Below, piece by piece: positions 43,323 through 52,846 of a stretch of 64,000 nucleotides of DNA. How positions within the stretch are numbered: position 1 is the first letter of the stretch; each line of letters begins with the position of its first letter. Under the pieces are notes generated by a model. That model searched no databases and was not told the origin of the DNA. It worked only from the letters and a program-made list of their open reading frames with translations. Position numbers and translations under genes: made by a program. This DNA comes from Oceanobacillus luteolus (GTDB lineage Bacteria; Bacillota; Bacilli; Bacillales; Amphibacillaceae). The stretch covers positions 1 through 64,000 of the forward strand of contig NZ_JAMBON010000005.1 of assembly GCF_023715655.1 (NCBI RefSeq), read 5' to 3'.

Positions 43323-44642
43323 TCATTTCGCTCCTCTATCAAAGAGATCAGAACCGATGATTTTCACATACGCAAAACTGATAATGGCTACACAAATGAA
43401 GACAATTACTGAAAGTGTGGATCCTTCACCAAAGTTCTGTTGCGCAAACAACGTTTTATATGCGTATACGGAAATGGATTCTGTAGCATTTGCTGGACCT
43501 CCACCTGTCAACACATAGATCAAGTCGAACACACGGAAAGCATCCAACGTTCTAAACAGTAATGCTACTAAGATAGCAGGCTTCAGCAACGGTAATGTAA
43601 TTTTCCAAAATTGTTGCCACTTATTGGCTCCATCCACATTTGCCGCTTCATATAATGAATTCGGTATCGTCTGTAAACCTGCCAATAGCAGAAGCGCCAT
43701 ATACGGTGTTGTTTTCCAAACATCTGCTAGAATAATAGAAAACATACCACCAGATGAAGTGGATAACAGCCAAGAAGCACCAGGGATGATATTTAAGACA
43801 CTTAGATAATGTGCGACAATACCTGATTGCCCATCATATAGAAAGCCCCACATCATTGCGGCAACTGCCGTCGGAATCGCCCAAGGTACAAGAATGGAGG
43901 TACGAACAAGCCCCCTACCCTTAAAAGCTCGGTTGATTAGTAGAGCAACTCCTAGTCCTATTGCCAACTCAAGCGATACGGACACAACCGTAAAAAATGT
44001 AGTATTCCACAACGAACCCCACATCCGTGCATCCTTCAAATAGTCTACATAATTGGAAAATCCAACAAAATTCGACTCAAGAATGTTTCCGGATGTTGTA
44101 TGTAATAAATCTGCCGTTTGCTGGAATTTTTCGTTACCGCTGGATTCAGCAATAGCTGACAATTCTTCTGAATAGGACAATAAGTCTTGTCGATAATCTT
44201 CCGCAAAATCATTGTCAATTTTGGCATATTTCAATTCTGAATCCCGTACAGGAGTAAAACTCATCAACAGTTCATCAATCTGCTCCACCTTTGAATTGAT
44301 TTCTTCGTCACTGATCAACTCTGAGTGATGCTCTTCCACTCCTTCGTGAATCGTACGAATACTTTGTTGGATGTCTGCATCGTCTGTTTCATTGCTTAGA
44401 TTATTCAACTGACTATTAATATAAAAGTAATTATCGACATAGCGTTCTAAATCAATATTGGAACTTAACATACGCTGGGATCGCGTCGGATCGTTCAACC
44501 GATAATCAAACAAGCTATTGTAAAAAGATTGAGCTACCGGCCACAACACAACAGCAAAAATCAGAATAAGCGATGGGAGGACCATAGCATATCCGAGCTG
44601 TTTTTCACTTAATTGGAATGAACGCCGATCTCTCTTTTTCAT
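43323..44642 (-). CDS. sugar ABC transporter permease, MalF type with enlarged extracellular loop
   Basis: A 439-residue permease, about 145 residues longer than typical Gram-positive MalF homologues. The extra part lies between helix 1 ('YAMVLPSLILIFAVVLWPVAQSF') and the usual 'GFSNYVDYLKDARMWGSLWNT' block. It is acidic and predicted helical, and would be exposed outside the cell near the binding protein. The EAA loop 'AANVDGANKWQQFWKITLPLLKP' is intact. GGGGG precedes the ATG. Confidence 0.92.
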   Translation of the reverse strand: MKKRDRRSFQLSEKQLGYAMVLPSLILIFAVVLWPVAQSFYNSLFDYRLNDPTRSQRMLSSNIDLERYVDNYFYINSQLNNLSNETDDADIQQSIRTIHEGVEEHHSELISDEEINSKVEQIDELLMSFTPVRDSELKYAKIDNDFAEDYRQDLLSYSEELSAIAESSGNEKFQQTADLLHTTSGNILESNFVGFSNYVDYLKDARMWGSLWNTTFFTVVSVSLELAIGLGVALLINRAFKGRGLVRTSILVPWAIPTAVAAMMWGFLYDGQSGIVAHYLSVLNIIPGASWLLSTSSGGMFSIILADVWKTTPYMALLLLAGLQTIPNSLYEAANVDGANKWQQFWKITLPLLKPAILVALLFRTLDAFRVFDLIYVLTGGGPANATESISVYAYKTLFAQQNFGEGSTLSVIVFICVAIISFAYVKIIGSDLFDRGAK

Positions 44643-44678
44643 AGGATACCCCCTCGCTTGAGAACAATAGATTAATAG

Positions 44679-44713
44679 AAAAGCAAGATGAGAGTAATGC
44701 CCATCTTGCTTTT
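44679..44713 (-). terminator. intercistronic hairpin between binding protein and permease genes
   Basis: AAAAGCAAGATG pairs with CATCTTGCTTTT around an 11-base loop. It lies between the stop at 44735 and the permease ATG at 44642. It probably acts as a partial terminator or mRNA stabiliser that raises expression of the binding protein relative to the permeases. Confidence 0.75.
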
Positions 44714-44734
44714 GTTTTTCAATGCACTACAGAC

Positions 44735-46090
44735 TTACTCCTGCATCGCCTCTTCAATCTTCGTCTGCATATTCTTAGCAGCCTCTTCCGCTGTTTGATC
44801 TCCTGTCAACGCTTTGGAGATTTCAATTTGCATAATATCAGATACTTCTGGATAAATCGGTGAAACTGGTCTTGGTACAGCATTTTCGAGAGTGGCAACA
44901 AACTCAGGATTTGCAAACAATGGACGTGCATTCTTCACTTCTTCATCCTCATACAGTTCTTGAAGTGTTGGAGCTGAACCACCCTCGATTGCTGTGATTT
45001 TTTGCCCCTCTGGTCCTGTCATAAATTTCAGGAATTCCCAAGCTTCTTCCGGATGTTCTGTGTAGCGGTTGATCATGCCCATCCAACCACCTAATGACGA
45101 AGCTACCCCCGCATCGCCCGCTGGTAGTGTTGCAATTTCTACATTTCCAACGACTTTAGATCTTGACTCATCTTCAGAAGACGCTTGCATATATGGCCAG
45201 TTACGTGCAAAGACCGATTTTCCTTCAATAAACGCATTCTCAGTCTCTACTTCTTGGAAATTAAGAATATTGTCAGGTACAAAATCAGAATTTACGATTT
45301 CCTGCATTTTTTCAATTGCTTTAACGGTTTCTGGACTATCGACAACTACATTATTATCTTCATCAATAATTTGGCCACCGTAGGAAGCAATGTACTCAAT
45401 TGCTCCTGTGATCAACCCTTCATATTGAGCTGCTTGCATAATATAACCAAATTCCGTGCCTTCTTCACCTTGCAATTCCGCTGCCATTTCAATCAATTCA
45501 TCCCATGTTTCCGGAGGACTGTCTACGATATCTGATCGATAATAAAATACTCCTGCGTCAGTGAACTTCGGCATGGCCCATTGCTTACCGTTATAATTTC
45601 CAGCAGCAACTGTTCCTGGGAAATAAGCATCCATATCTATGCCGTCTCTTTCAATGAAGCGGTCCAATTCTAATATATAGTTAGCTTGTGCAAATTCAGC
45701 CGGCCAAATGACGTCCGCATCGAACACATCAATTTCAGAACTTTGCGAGCTGAACATCGTCACGTATTGATCGTGGGATTCCCCAGTATCTGCTGGCATC
45801 TCACGGAATTCTATCTTAATGTGAGGATGTTTTTCTTCAAATGCTTGAACCAACTTTTCGCTTGCACCCGTTGTATCCAAACCACGAGCATAAACTAAAG
45901 TGACTTGTTCTTGATCACCTTCAGCTTCCTTTTCAGACTCACTTTCCGTTTCAGTCTCCGCCTCCGTCTGATTATCGTTGTTTGACGTATCGTCGGCAGC
46001 TTGTCCATCCTCTTCATCGCCACATGCAACAAGTACTACAGCTAGAACAATGATAAGTAAAAATGCTAGAAACTTCCTCGTTAATTTCAA
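44735..46090 (-). CDS. sugar ABC transporter substrate-binding lipoprotein
   Basis: A 451-residue extracellular binding protein with a lipoprotein signal: hydrophobic stretch LAFLLIIVLAVVLVAC with the lipobox LVAC, followed by an Asp/Glu-rich linker (residues about 24-62). The body has the family 1 pattern 'VTLVYARGLDTTGASEKLVQAFEEKHPHIKIEF', 'DVFDADVIWPAEFAQANYI' and 'SSLGGWMGMINRYTEHPEEAWEFLKFMTG'. TTG start after AGGAGG. The LacI-type operator at 46143-46156 is just upstream. Confidence 0.94.
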   Translation of the reverse strand: MKLTRKFLAFLLIIVLAVVLVACGDEEDGQAADDTSNNDNQTEAETETESESEKEAEGDQEQVTLVYARGLDTTGASEKLVQAFEEKHPHIKIEFREMPADTGESHDQYVTMFSSQSSEIDVFDADVIWPAEFAQANYILELDRFIERDGIDMDAYFPGTVAAGNYNGKQWAMPKFTDAGVFYYRSDIVDSPPETWDELIEMAAELQGEEGTEFGYIMQAAQYEGLITGAIEYIASYGGQIIDEDNNVVVDSPETVKAIEKMQEIVNSDFVPDNILNFQEVETENAFIEGKSVFARNWPYMQASSEDESRSKVVGNVEIATLPAGDAGVASSLGGWMGMINRYTEHPEEAWEFLKFMTGPEGQKITAIEGGSAPTLQELYEDEEVKNARPLFANPEFVATLENAVPRPVSPIYPEVSDIMQIEISKALTGDQTAEEAAKNMQTKIEEAMQE

Positions 46091-46142
46091 TGTGTCCCCT
46101 CCTATTGATAAAGCGTTTTCATGATACTGGAAAAGAGTAAAA

Positions 46143-46156
46143 TGTAATCGATTACA
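46143..46156. promoter_or_regulatory. LacI-family operator upstream of the sugar importer operon
   Basis: TGTAATCGATTACA is a perfect 14-bp palindrome with central CG, the classical layout of LacI-family sites. A near copy, TGTAATCGATTTCA, lies upstream of the lacI-type gene (48049-48062). It is 53 bases before the TTG start of the binding-protein gene. Confidence 0.7.
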
Positions 46157-46259
46157 TGTTTACCCATAATTATAAGATAAAATAGACACTTGTCAATGGT
46201 TTTCATTAAAATAATGAAAAGACTCTAAATACATAAAACGGAAATGTTTATATCATTGC

Positions 46260-47015
46260 CTACTTTCTATAGAATCCACCTTCCGAATTAATAACTTGTC
46301 CTGTTATCCATTCCGCTTCTTCACTCGCAAGGAACGCAACCAACCGTGCAGCATCTTCAGGTTGGCCAATTCTCCCCATTAAAAACTTCGGCAGCAACTC
46401 CTGTTTCAACTGCTCCGTCATCCAACCCGTATCGGTTGGCCCTGGATTCACTGCATTTACCGTTATCCCAAGCGGTGCCAACTCTGCAGAAAGGGATAGC
46501 GTAAATGCTGATATTGCTCCTTTTGTCGCGACATAGGCCAACTCTCCTGTCATAGGTCCTAATGCTTGGCCGGAAGTCATATTAATAATACGCCCATAAG
46601 TTTTGTTATTCTGTTGAAAACGTTTGGCAAATTCGGTACTGAGTAAAATAGGGGTACGCATATTGACGGCATAATGATCATCGAGCAGCTTTACATCAAG
46701 ATTCTTATATCCGTCATTTAAGGAGTAAGCTGCATTATTTACAATAACATTAGGAAGCCCCAGTGTGCGTTCAACTTCATCAAGCAGCTGATAGGGAGCA
46801 TCTTCATGCGCCAAATCAATTTCCATTCCTGCACAACGGACTCCCGAATCCCTGATTTCTTGAATAAACTGATTGGGCCAGTCTGACTTTGTTTGCCAAT
46901 AAGTGAAGAAAACATCATATTTTTCTTCTGCCAGTTTTTTACTGATCGCCCTTCCTATTCCTTTTTCATGACTCACTCCAGTAACTAAAGCAATACGTTC
47001 AGTCGTTTGGTTCAT
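46260..47015 (-). CDS. SDR family oxidoreductase
   Basis: A 251-residue short-chain dehydrogenase resembling FabG-type enzymes: 'IALVTGVSHEKGIGRAISKKLAEE' (cofactor motif), 'VIVNNAAYSLNDGY', the active-site region 'INMTSGQALGPMTGELAYVATKGAISAFT' with Ser, Tyr and Lys, and the C-terminal 'EWITGQVINSEGGF'. The ATG at 47015 with GGGGGTG removes an apparent overlap with the LacI-type gene. Located in the sugar operon, it may reduce or oxidise a sugar derivative. Confidence 0.85.
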   Translation of the reverse strand: MNQTTERIALVTGVSHEKGIGRAISKKLAEEKYDVFFTYWQTKSDWPNQFIQEIRDSGVRCAGMEIDLAHEDAPYQLLDEVERTLGLPNVIVNNAAYSLNDGYKNLDVKLLDDHYAVNMRTPILLSTEFAKRFQQNNKTYGRIINMTSGQALGPMTGELAYVATKGAISAFTLSLSAELAPLGITVNAVNPGPTDTGWMTEQLKQELLPKFLMGRIGQPEDAARLVAFLASEEAEWITGQVINSEGGFYRK

Positions 47016-47034
47016 ATCTACACCCCCAAAAACT

Positions 47035-48018
47035 TTATGTCGATTCACGAATAACGAGTTCGTGCTCTAAAATGACACTTTCCACTGCTTTTCCCTTAAT
47101 TTTATTAATAAGCATATTCGCGGAAATGGACCCCATTTTATACATAGGCTGTGAAATCGTAGTTAAAGTCGGATGGGTCATATTGGAGAAAACGATCTTA
47201 TCAAACCCTACCAGGGCGATATCCTCCGGTACACGTATTTGATTGATATTAAGCTCTTTTAAAGCTCCAATCGCCAACACATCAGATACCGCAAACACTG
47301 CTGTCGGCCGTACTTCTTGTTTTAATAATCCTTTCATCGCTTGTTGACCATCTTCAAATTTTACGTTTTCCATATTAAGGATCCACTCTGGACGAATCGG
47401 CAACTCAAATTCTTCCATCGCTTTTTGAAATCCACGGTAACGTTCACGGGCGTATAAAAATTTTTCATCCGAATTGATGAGAGCAATTTTTTCATGACCC
47501 AGCTTGATGAGGTGCCTGACCGCATGATAAGCTGCCAGTTCATTGTCGATGGATACATAACAAATCGTTCCATCTTCATCATATTCACTGCATTGTACGA
47601 TTGGATAATCTTTGGCAAGGTCAGTCAATGTTTTTTTATTCACCGTGGGGTCCATTGAAATAATTCCTTCAGCCAATCGGTTTTTCACCATATTAAAATA
47701 AATGTTTTCCCTTTCAGGGTTGGAATCCGTTTCACAAAGGAGAATATTATATCCCTCTTCAATCGCCGTATCTTCAATTCCATTAATGATTTCTGTATAA
47801 AATGGATTAGAAATGCTCGGCAACAAGACAAGGAGTAGTCTGCTTCTAGAAGTCCTTAGATTCCTGCCAAGTGCACTTGGCTCATAATTCAATTCATGAA
47901 TTGCTTGTTCCACTTTGGTTCGCGTTTTCAACGTTACAACATCCGGATTGTTTAATACCCTTGAAACCGTTGCAACAGATACCCCGGCTTTTTTTGCAAC
48001 CTTTTGTATGTTTGCCAT
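47035..48018 (-). CDS. LacI family transcriptional regulator
   Basis: A 327-residue repressor. The N-terminal helix-turn-helix 'IQKVAKKAGVSVATVSRVLNNPD' and hinge 'LNYEPSALGRNLRTSRSR' precede a periplasmic-binding-protein-like effector domain. Operator candidates lie upstream of itself and of the importer operon, so it probably represses both until the sugar is present. ATG after AAAGGGTG. Confidence 0.92.
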   Translation of the reverse strand: MANIQKVAKKAGVSVATVSRVLNNPDVVTLKTRTKVEQAIHELNYEPSALGRNLRTSRSRLLLVLLPSISNPFYTEIINGIEDTAIEEGYNILLCETDSNPERENIYFNMVKNRLAEGIISMDPTVNKKTLTDLAKDYPIVQCSEYDEDGTICYVSIDNELAAYHAVRHLIKLGHEKIALINSDEKFLYARERYRGFQKAMEEFELPIRPEWILNMENVKFEDGQQAMKGLLKQEVRPTAVFAVSDVLAIGALKELNINQIRVPEDIALVGFDKIVFSNMTHPTLTTISQPMYKMGSISANMLINKIKGKAVESVILEHELVIREST

Positions 48019-48048
48019 TAAATCACCCTTTGACTATCTCTAAACAAA

Positions 48049-48062
48049 TGTAATCGATTTCA
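48049..48062. promoter_or_regulatory. LacI-family operator upstream of the regulator gene
   Basis: TGTAATCGATTTCA differs at one base from the perfect palindrome at 46143-46156. It sits 31 bases before the regulator's ATG, consistent with autoregulation. Confidence 0.65.
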
Positions 48063-48264
48063 ATATTAATTATTAGTATATATTTTTTCAGTATTAAAGA
48101 CAATGTGATTATATGACTATCTAGTTTGCCATTTATTCTTGGATAATTAAGCCTTTTGATATATTCATCGTATGATAATTCTTCATGATGGATGGAACAT
48201 CATCTAATTATAGCAAACCCAGTAGCAAAAATAATAGAAAAATTGGCCTTCTTGTAAATATGCA

Positions 48265-48352
48265 TAAAAACGCTTTCACTCTTTGTGCACGTTTACTATT
48301 TAACAAATCAACTAATCTATTATAATTAGAATTAGATAATGAAACGCTTTCA
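48265..48352 (+). promoter_or_regulatory. promoter and two cre-like sites for the MsmX-type gene
   Basis: TAAAAACGCTTTCA (48265-48278) and TGAAACGCTTTCA (48340-48352) flank a TATAAT at 48321-48326. Both match the CcpA/LacI-type core AAACGCTTTC. The second overlaps the expected start of transcription, a position typical for repression. Confidence 0.55.
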
Positions 48353-48374
48353 AAATTGATAGGGGGAGTATTCA

Positions 48375-49472
48375 ATGGCAGAATTAGTATTGGAACATAT
48401 TCAAAAGAAGTATGACAAAGAAGTAGTCGCTGTAAAGGATTTTAATCTACATATTCAAGATAAGGAATTTATTGTATTCGTCGGACCTTCAGGTTGTGGA
48501 AAATCTACTACCCTACGGATGATTGCCGGCCTGGAAGAAATTACGGAAGGAAATTTATATATCGATAATAAAAGAATGAATGATGTCCCTCCGAAAGACC
48601 GAGACATCGCAATGGTTTTCCAAAACTATGCACTCTACCCGCATATGAGTGTATACGATAATATGGCATTCGGATTGAAGCTCAGAAAAATGAAGAAAGA
48701 TGAAATTGATCGCCGTGTTCAGGAAGCAGCAAAAATTTTAGGTTTGGAAGAATACTTGGATAGGAAACCGAAAGCACTTTCTGGAGGACAACGTCAGCGT
48801 GTTGCATTAGGCCGTGCTATTGTACGTGATCCTAAAGTGTTCTTGATGGACGAACCTCTATCAAACCTTGATGCTAAGCTACGTGTCCAAATGCGTACAG
48901 AAATCCAAAAGCTGCACAGACGTCTGCAATCAACAACTATCTATGTGACACACGATCAAACGGAAGCGATGACGATGGCAACCCGCCTCGTTGTAATGAG
49001 AGATGGGGAAATCCAGCAAATCGGAGCACCCGCAGAGGTTTATGAGAATCCGAATAATGTATTTGTCGGCGGCTTTATCGGCTCACCTTCCATGAACTTT
49101 TTCAATGGAGTAATCCAAGACTCTTACTTTGTAATTGGTGACGTTAAAATTAAAATACCAGAAGGAAAACTGAAAGTACTGAAAGACAATAATTATATCG
49201 GTAAGGAAGTCATACTTGGAGTGCGTCCAGAGCACATCCATGATGAACTTGTTTTCATCGAATCCACACCGGAAACAAAGATTTCAACTGTAATTGAAGT
49301 TGCGGAATTAAACGGTGCTGAAACGTTCTTATACTCAAAAGTGGGAGATCAAAACTTCGTAGCACGAATTGATTCACGTACTGATGTTATGGCTGGAGAT
49401 ACGATGGACCTAGCATTCGATATGAATAAAGCTCATTTCTTTGATGCGGATACTGAGGAAAGAATTAAGTAA
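48375..49472 (+). CDS. sugar ABC transporter ATPase, MsmX/UgpC type
   Basis: A 365-residue ATPase with Walker A (GPSGCGKST near residue 38), Q-loop ([16 protein letters not shown]), signature [14 protein letters not shown], Walker B ([13 protein letters not shown]), H-loop ([11 protein letters not shown]) and a C-terminal TOBE domain. MsmX-type ATPases energise several CUT1 importers, and this one is the likely partner for the permease pair that lacks its own ATPase. GGGGGAG precedes the ATG. Confidence 0.93.
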   Translation: MAELVLEHIQKKYDKEVVAVKDFNLHIQDKEFIVFVGPSGCGKSTTLRMIAGLEEITEGNLYIDNKRMNDVPPKDRDIAMVFQNYALYPHMSVYDNMAFGLKLRKMKKDEIDRRVQEAAKILGLEEYLDRKPKALSGGQRQRVALGRAIVRDPKVFLMDEPLSNLDAKLRVQMRTEIQKLHRRLQSTTIYVTHDQTEAMTMATRLVVMRDGEIQQIGAPAEVYENPNNVFVGGFIGSPSMNFFNGVIQDSYFVIGDVKIKIPEGKLKVLKDNNYIGKEVILGVRPEHIHDELVFIESTPETKISTVIEVAELNGAETFLYSKVGDQNFVARIDSRTDVMAGDTMDLAFDMNKAHFFDADTEERIK

Positions 49473-49481
49473 TACACACTA

Positions 49482-49507
49482 TGGGAAAGCCATTCAAGGC
49501 TTTCCCA
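49482..49507 (+). terminator. terminator of the MsmX-type gene
   Basis: TGGGAAAGCC and GGCTTTCCCA form a perfect 10-bp stem with a 6-base loop, followed by TTTTC. Confidence 0.9.
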
Positions 49508-49548
49508 TTTTCATTCTACATTCAGAAAAAATAAATAATCACCCTGGC

Positions 49549-50841
49549 CTACTGCGGAATAGTCATGAGCCCAAACGCAACTAAAATGTTTGCAATTATA
49601 CCAACAGCAATCGCCCCTACCGGTCCAACCGCCATCCTTACTATTGGACGACCTGCTACTTCATTTAACAGATAGAAACCTGCAATGAAGAAAAAGCCGA
49701 AACCTGGCGCAATCATATTAGAAGCATTTGCACCACCAATTAATAATGCAACTTCAAGCAGCCTTGTCATTGCATTCCGGATGTTTTCCCCAGAATTACG
49801 AACTCCAGGATATTTATCTAGGAATCTAGCAATATAACTTAATAGCATTACCTCCGCGAAAATAATTGCTGCCCCAATAATAAGTGCCAGCCAAACATTT
49901 GGAGAGAAGAATCCGACTACAAAAATCAAGGTAAATCCAACAGGACTGTAAACACCAGTAGCAATTGCTGTACTCGCAACTAGGGGAATAAAACCAATCG
50001 CTCTCGCCGCTGCAGCGATTCCCGCATCCGCCGTTTGGCCTTCAGATAATAGATTCAACGAGATTGGATCACCAGCCATTAACATAAGGTTTGTAGCACC
50101 GGCAATCAGACCACCGATAACCATGAAAAAGACTACATTCTTTTTAATTGATCTTACTTTATCACTAAAGAGAGAAGCTAAATCGACAGATGACCCTTCT
50201 GACGCTTTCTCTTTGATTGCATATACAAATAAGAAAATCATTCCAACAATTAATGCCATACCTTCTTGGTTGATGGAGACTACATTATCACCAATTGTAA
50301 TTAAACCTTGCTCGTTCACAAATACTGCCAGTTGCCTAACGAGTGCTGCTACGACGAAGGTTAGAACACCTTTCTTAATCCCGAATTGCATTGCTACTGC
50401 GAGTGCTGGAAAAGTCATAAATGTAACGACAACAGGGGTTCCAACTTCACCTAATGGCTCTAAGAAATTAACCGGCAAGTAATCAAATAATTTTACAAAT
50501 CCCTCTAACCCTGCAATAAGTCCCCAACCATATAGTCCTCCAATTAATGCGGCAACAGGGGTACCCCATTTATTTTTAGGAGTCAAAAGTCCGATGATAT
50601 CTGTTCCTAATAAAATACTATGAATCAAAATAATACTAGCGGATATAGTGAACGGTATACCAAATCCAATTACTAATCCAAAACTCATTGCAAAGGCAGT
50701 TAATCCAAGTTCTCTTCTATTAAGTCTACCTTCAATATGTTCGGAAACAATCGGACGTAATCCATCGTTAAAAACAGCAATATTTCTATTGGCTAAAATG
50801 GCGGCAACCATCCCAATTAAAACGACAAATAATGTCTCCAT
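49549..50841 (-). CDS. yhfT: YhfT family membrane protein
   Basis: A 430-residue polytopic membrane protein with about 10-12 helices, beginning 'METLFVVLIGMVAAILANRNIAVFNDGLRPIV'. It matches the YhfT family of E. coli in position and character and is presumed to be a transporter of unknown substrate. GGAGG precedes the ATG. It is the last gene of the yhf-like operon. Confidence 0.82.
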   Translation of the reverse strand: METLFVVLIGMVAAILANRNIAVFNDGLRPIVSEHIEGRLNRRELGLTAFAMSFGLVIGFGIPFTISASIILIHSILLGTDIIGLLTPKNKWGTPVAALIGGLYGWGLIAGLEGFVKLFDYLPVNFLEPLGEVGTPVVVTFMTFPALAVAMQFGIKKGVLTFVVAALVRQLAVFVNEQGLITIGDNVVSINQEGMALIVGMIFLFVYAIKEKASEGSSVDLASLFSDKVRSIKKNVVFFMVIGGLIAGATNLMLMAGDPISLNLLSEGQTADAGIAAAARAIGFIPLVASTAIATGVYSPVGFTLIFVVGFFSPNVWLALIIGAAIIFAEVMLLSYIARFLDKYPGVRNSGENIRNAMTRLLEVALLIGGANASNMIAPGFGFFFIAGFYLLNEVAGRPIVRMAVGPVGAIAVGIIANILVAFGLMTIPQ

Positions 50842-50852
50842 GGAAAATCCTC

Positions 50853-51212
50853 CTATCTATTTTCTTTAATGGCATTAATAATCATAGGCACTGCAGCATC
50901 CACATGATCTCCTGTAAATCCGAAAGCTTTTTTTCCACTTTTTACCGCTTCCATTACACTTTCATTCTTAGGCTTTTTTCCTGGCATCGATACGGTTTCA
51001 CATTTGTCTCTACCAATTATCGCAATCGCCATTGCCAAAGCTCCCCCGCCTCCGGTATGACATGCTCCAAGATAATAATCCGCTTGGTTTGTTTTCATTA
51101 TCATAGCTGCTTCCAAATCAGATTTGATGACCGTTTCAATTGATGAATCTAATTCTTTAATCAGGTTCTCAATTTCCTTCTTCTCAACTTGACCACCAAT
51201 TACAATTTTCAT
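50853..51212 (-). CDS. yhfU: YhfU family (DUF2620) protein
   Basis: A 119-residue protein with 'MKIVIGGQVEKKEIENLI', 'ADYYLGACHTGGGGALAMAIAIIG' and 'GKKAFGFTGDHVDAAVPMII'. The glycine-rich centre resembles the nucleotide or phosphate-binding loop of small PTS IIB-like folds, but the function is unknown. It lies 11 bases upstream of yhfT. Confidence 0.8.
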   Translation of the reverse strand: MKIVIGGQVEKKEIENLIKELDSSIETVIKSDLEAAMIMKTNQADYYLGACHTGGGGALAMAIAIIGRDKCETVSMPGKKPKNESVMEAVKSGKKAFGFTGDHVDAAVPMIINAIKENR

Positions 51213-51224
51213 TTTATTTCCTCC

Positions 51225-51590
51225 TCATAAATTTATATTTAATACATTTGTGAAATGCATATATAGAAATTGTTTTTCTCCTTCAGGTAGAGAGTCATCC
51301 AATAGTTCTTCGACCATTCGTACTTGTTCCACGGCAAAATCATAATGAATGGAACCTTTAACTTCTCGCTTAATTTCTAAACTTGGCGAAGGGAATTCTT
51401 CCCCTTTTTTTCTTCTTTCCAACGCCATTGGTAAATGAGTGAAAAGCATTTCCGCTTGCTCGATATCTGTTTTATCGATTGCCTCCATTAATTGTTCGAA
51501 AGCTTGTAAAGAAACATCATATGATTTTTGGCTAATCACTTCTTGCTCCAACAAGATTTGTAATCTCTCTTTATACGATTCTAAATTCAT
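51225..51590 (-). CDS. yhfY: PRD-domain protein (YhfY-like)
   Basis: A 121-residue helical protein with PRD character: 'SLQAFEQLMEAI', 'ADMLFTHLPMALERRKKGEE' (as AEMLFTHLPMALERR) and 'GEKQFLYMHFTNVL'. PRDs are PTS-regulated modules. Here it stands without a DNA- or RNA-binding domain, as YhfY does in E. coli. GAGGAGG fixes the ATG at 51590. Confidence 0.75.
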   Translation of the reverse strand: MNLESYKERLQILLEQEVISQKSYDVSLQAFEQLMEAIDKTDIEQAEMLFTHLPMALERRKKGEEFPSPSLEIKREVKGSIHYDFAVEQVRMVEELLDDSLPEGEKQFLYMHFTNVLNINL

Positions 51591-51683
51591 TGCTTTTCCT
51601 CCTCTAGTCATGACGCCTTTTAAAATCCACTCCAATTAATCAGTTTCCAAAAATAAGACAGCGCTTTCAAAACTCTATAAACT

Positions 51684-52835
51684 TCATCTAATCTGATTCC
51701 CCATAGCATCATAGATTCCAATTAACTCAGGTTTTGAGTTAAGATTTTTTACGATAGCTAATTGGGCATTGGTCACAAATGCTTGGGTTCGAAATGCATA
51801 AATAACGGTGTCCCCAACCCTTGCTTTATTTGTATTTAATGTTCCATAATAATCGATATTAGATGGATTATTTTCAATAGCTTCCACCTCTTTAACATTA
51901 TTTATATTTGTACCTAAAAGAGCGTGCTCCACACGGGATCTAGGATAAAATCCACCACCAAAAACATAAGAGTGCCGATCATAAACGTGAGACACTTCAG
52001 AGACATATACCATTGCAGGACACTCCGGTAAATCTTTCGCTGCATGCAAAGGGGTTGAACCTGTAAATGCATGTCCTGGCTCTCCTTGGGTTGCACCTAG
52101 CTCCTTCAATAAAGGGAGAGTATCTGTAGATGTTGCACTAGGCATATTCATTTCAATGTTTGAAAAGCCTTTTCGTTTCAATAATTCTTTTGCCTTTAAC
52201 ATGGATTGAACATTCGGTGTTGGTTCCACTTCATCTTCTTTAATCAGCAAACATGGAAAGCTTGTCAAGCCGGCAATTTCTATTCCTTCCAGTTGTATTA
52301 GTTCATCGATTTCCCGTAATAATTGTTGATTTGTAAAACCGCCTTTTTGACCGTCATAAATAAAATTATCCAGATCAGCAATGCGTAGAAATACTTTTTG
52401 CCTCCTACCCACTTCTAAAGCAATATCACTAATTATCCGAGCATTTTCATAGCTGAAAACAGTAATATAATCCGGATGAAGTGTTAGAATGCTATGGACC
52501 ATACACTTTGGAATTTGAACAAGATGGCCGACATGACCTATAGGGATCCCATGATTATACAATGTTATTGCCTCCCAAGGATCTACTGCTACAGCTTTCT
52601 CAATCCCCGCTTCTACAATTGTCTTTGCGACCAATGGATTCCGACCTAACTGTTTTGTCATAAAGAACAGTTCAATATCCTGTTTTTTGGCTTCTCTGGC
52701 CAAAATTGTAGCATTTTGTTTTACTGTATCCAGGTCTACCACATATGTGTTAGGAGAAATATACCCTTGGTGATGAAAATCGATGGATGCCTCAATTAAT
52801 TTACTGTTTCTCTTCCAAGTAGCTTCTAAAAACAT
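51684..52835 (-). CDS. yhfX: YhfX family alanine racemase-like PLP enzyme
   Basis: A 383-residue fold-type III PLP enzyme. It has 'SPNTYVVDLDTVKQNATILAREAKKQDIELFFMTKQLGRNP', with the PLP lysine in FFMTKQLG, and 'GEPGHAFTGSTPLH'. A C-terminal barrel contains 'VFGGGFYPRSRVEHALLG'. It resembles alanine/ornithine racemases, but the reaction in this cluster is unknown. GGAGG precedes the ATG. Confidence 0.85.
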   Translation of the reverse strand: MFLEATWKRNSKLIEASIDFHHQGYISPNTYVVDLDTVKQNATILAREAKKQDIELFFMTKQLGRNPLVAKTIVEAGIEKAVAVDPWEAITLYNHGIPIGHVGHLVQIPKCMVHSILTLHPDYITVFSYENARIISDIALEVGRRQKVFLRIADLDNFIYDGQKGGFTNQQLLREIDELIQLEGIEIAGLTSFPCLLIKEDEVEPTPNVQSMLKAKELLKRKGFSNIEMNMPSATSTDTLPLLKELGATQGEPGHAFTGSTPLHAAKDLPECPAMVYVSEVSHVYDRHSYVFGGGFYPRSRVEHALLGTNINNVKEVEAIENNPSNIDYYGTLNTNKARVGDTVIYAFRTQAFVTNAQLAIVKNLNSKPELIGIYDAMGNQIR

Positions 52836-52846
52836 GTTTTCTCCTC

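Larger units (their letters stand above)
48019..48374. other. 356-bp divergent regulatory region between lacI-type gene and MsmX-type ATPase
   Basis: No gene is seen here. It holds a LacI-type operator (48049-48062), two cre-like sites and a TATAAT at 48321-48326 for the rightward gene. The remainder is A/T-rich with no strong structure. Confidence 0.6.
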
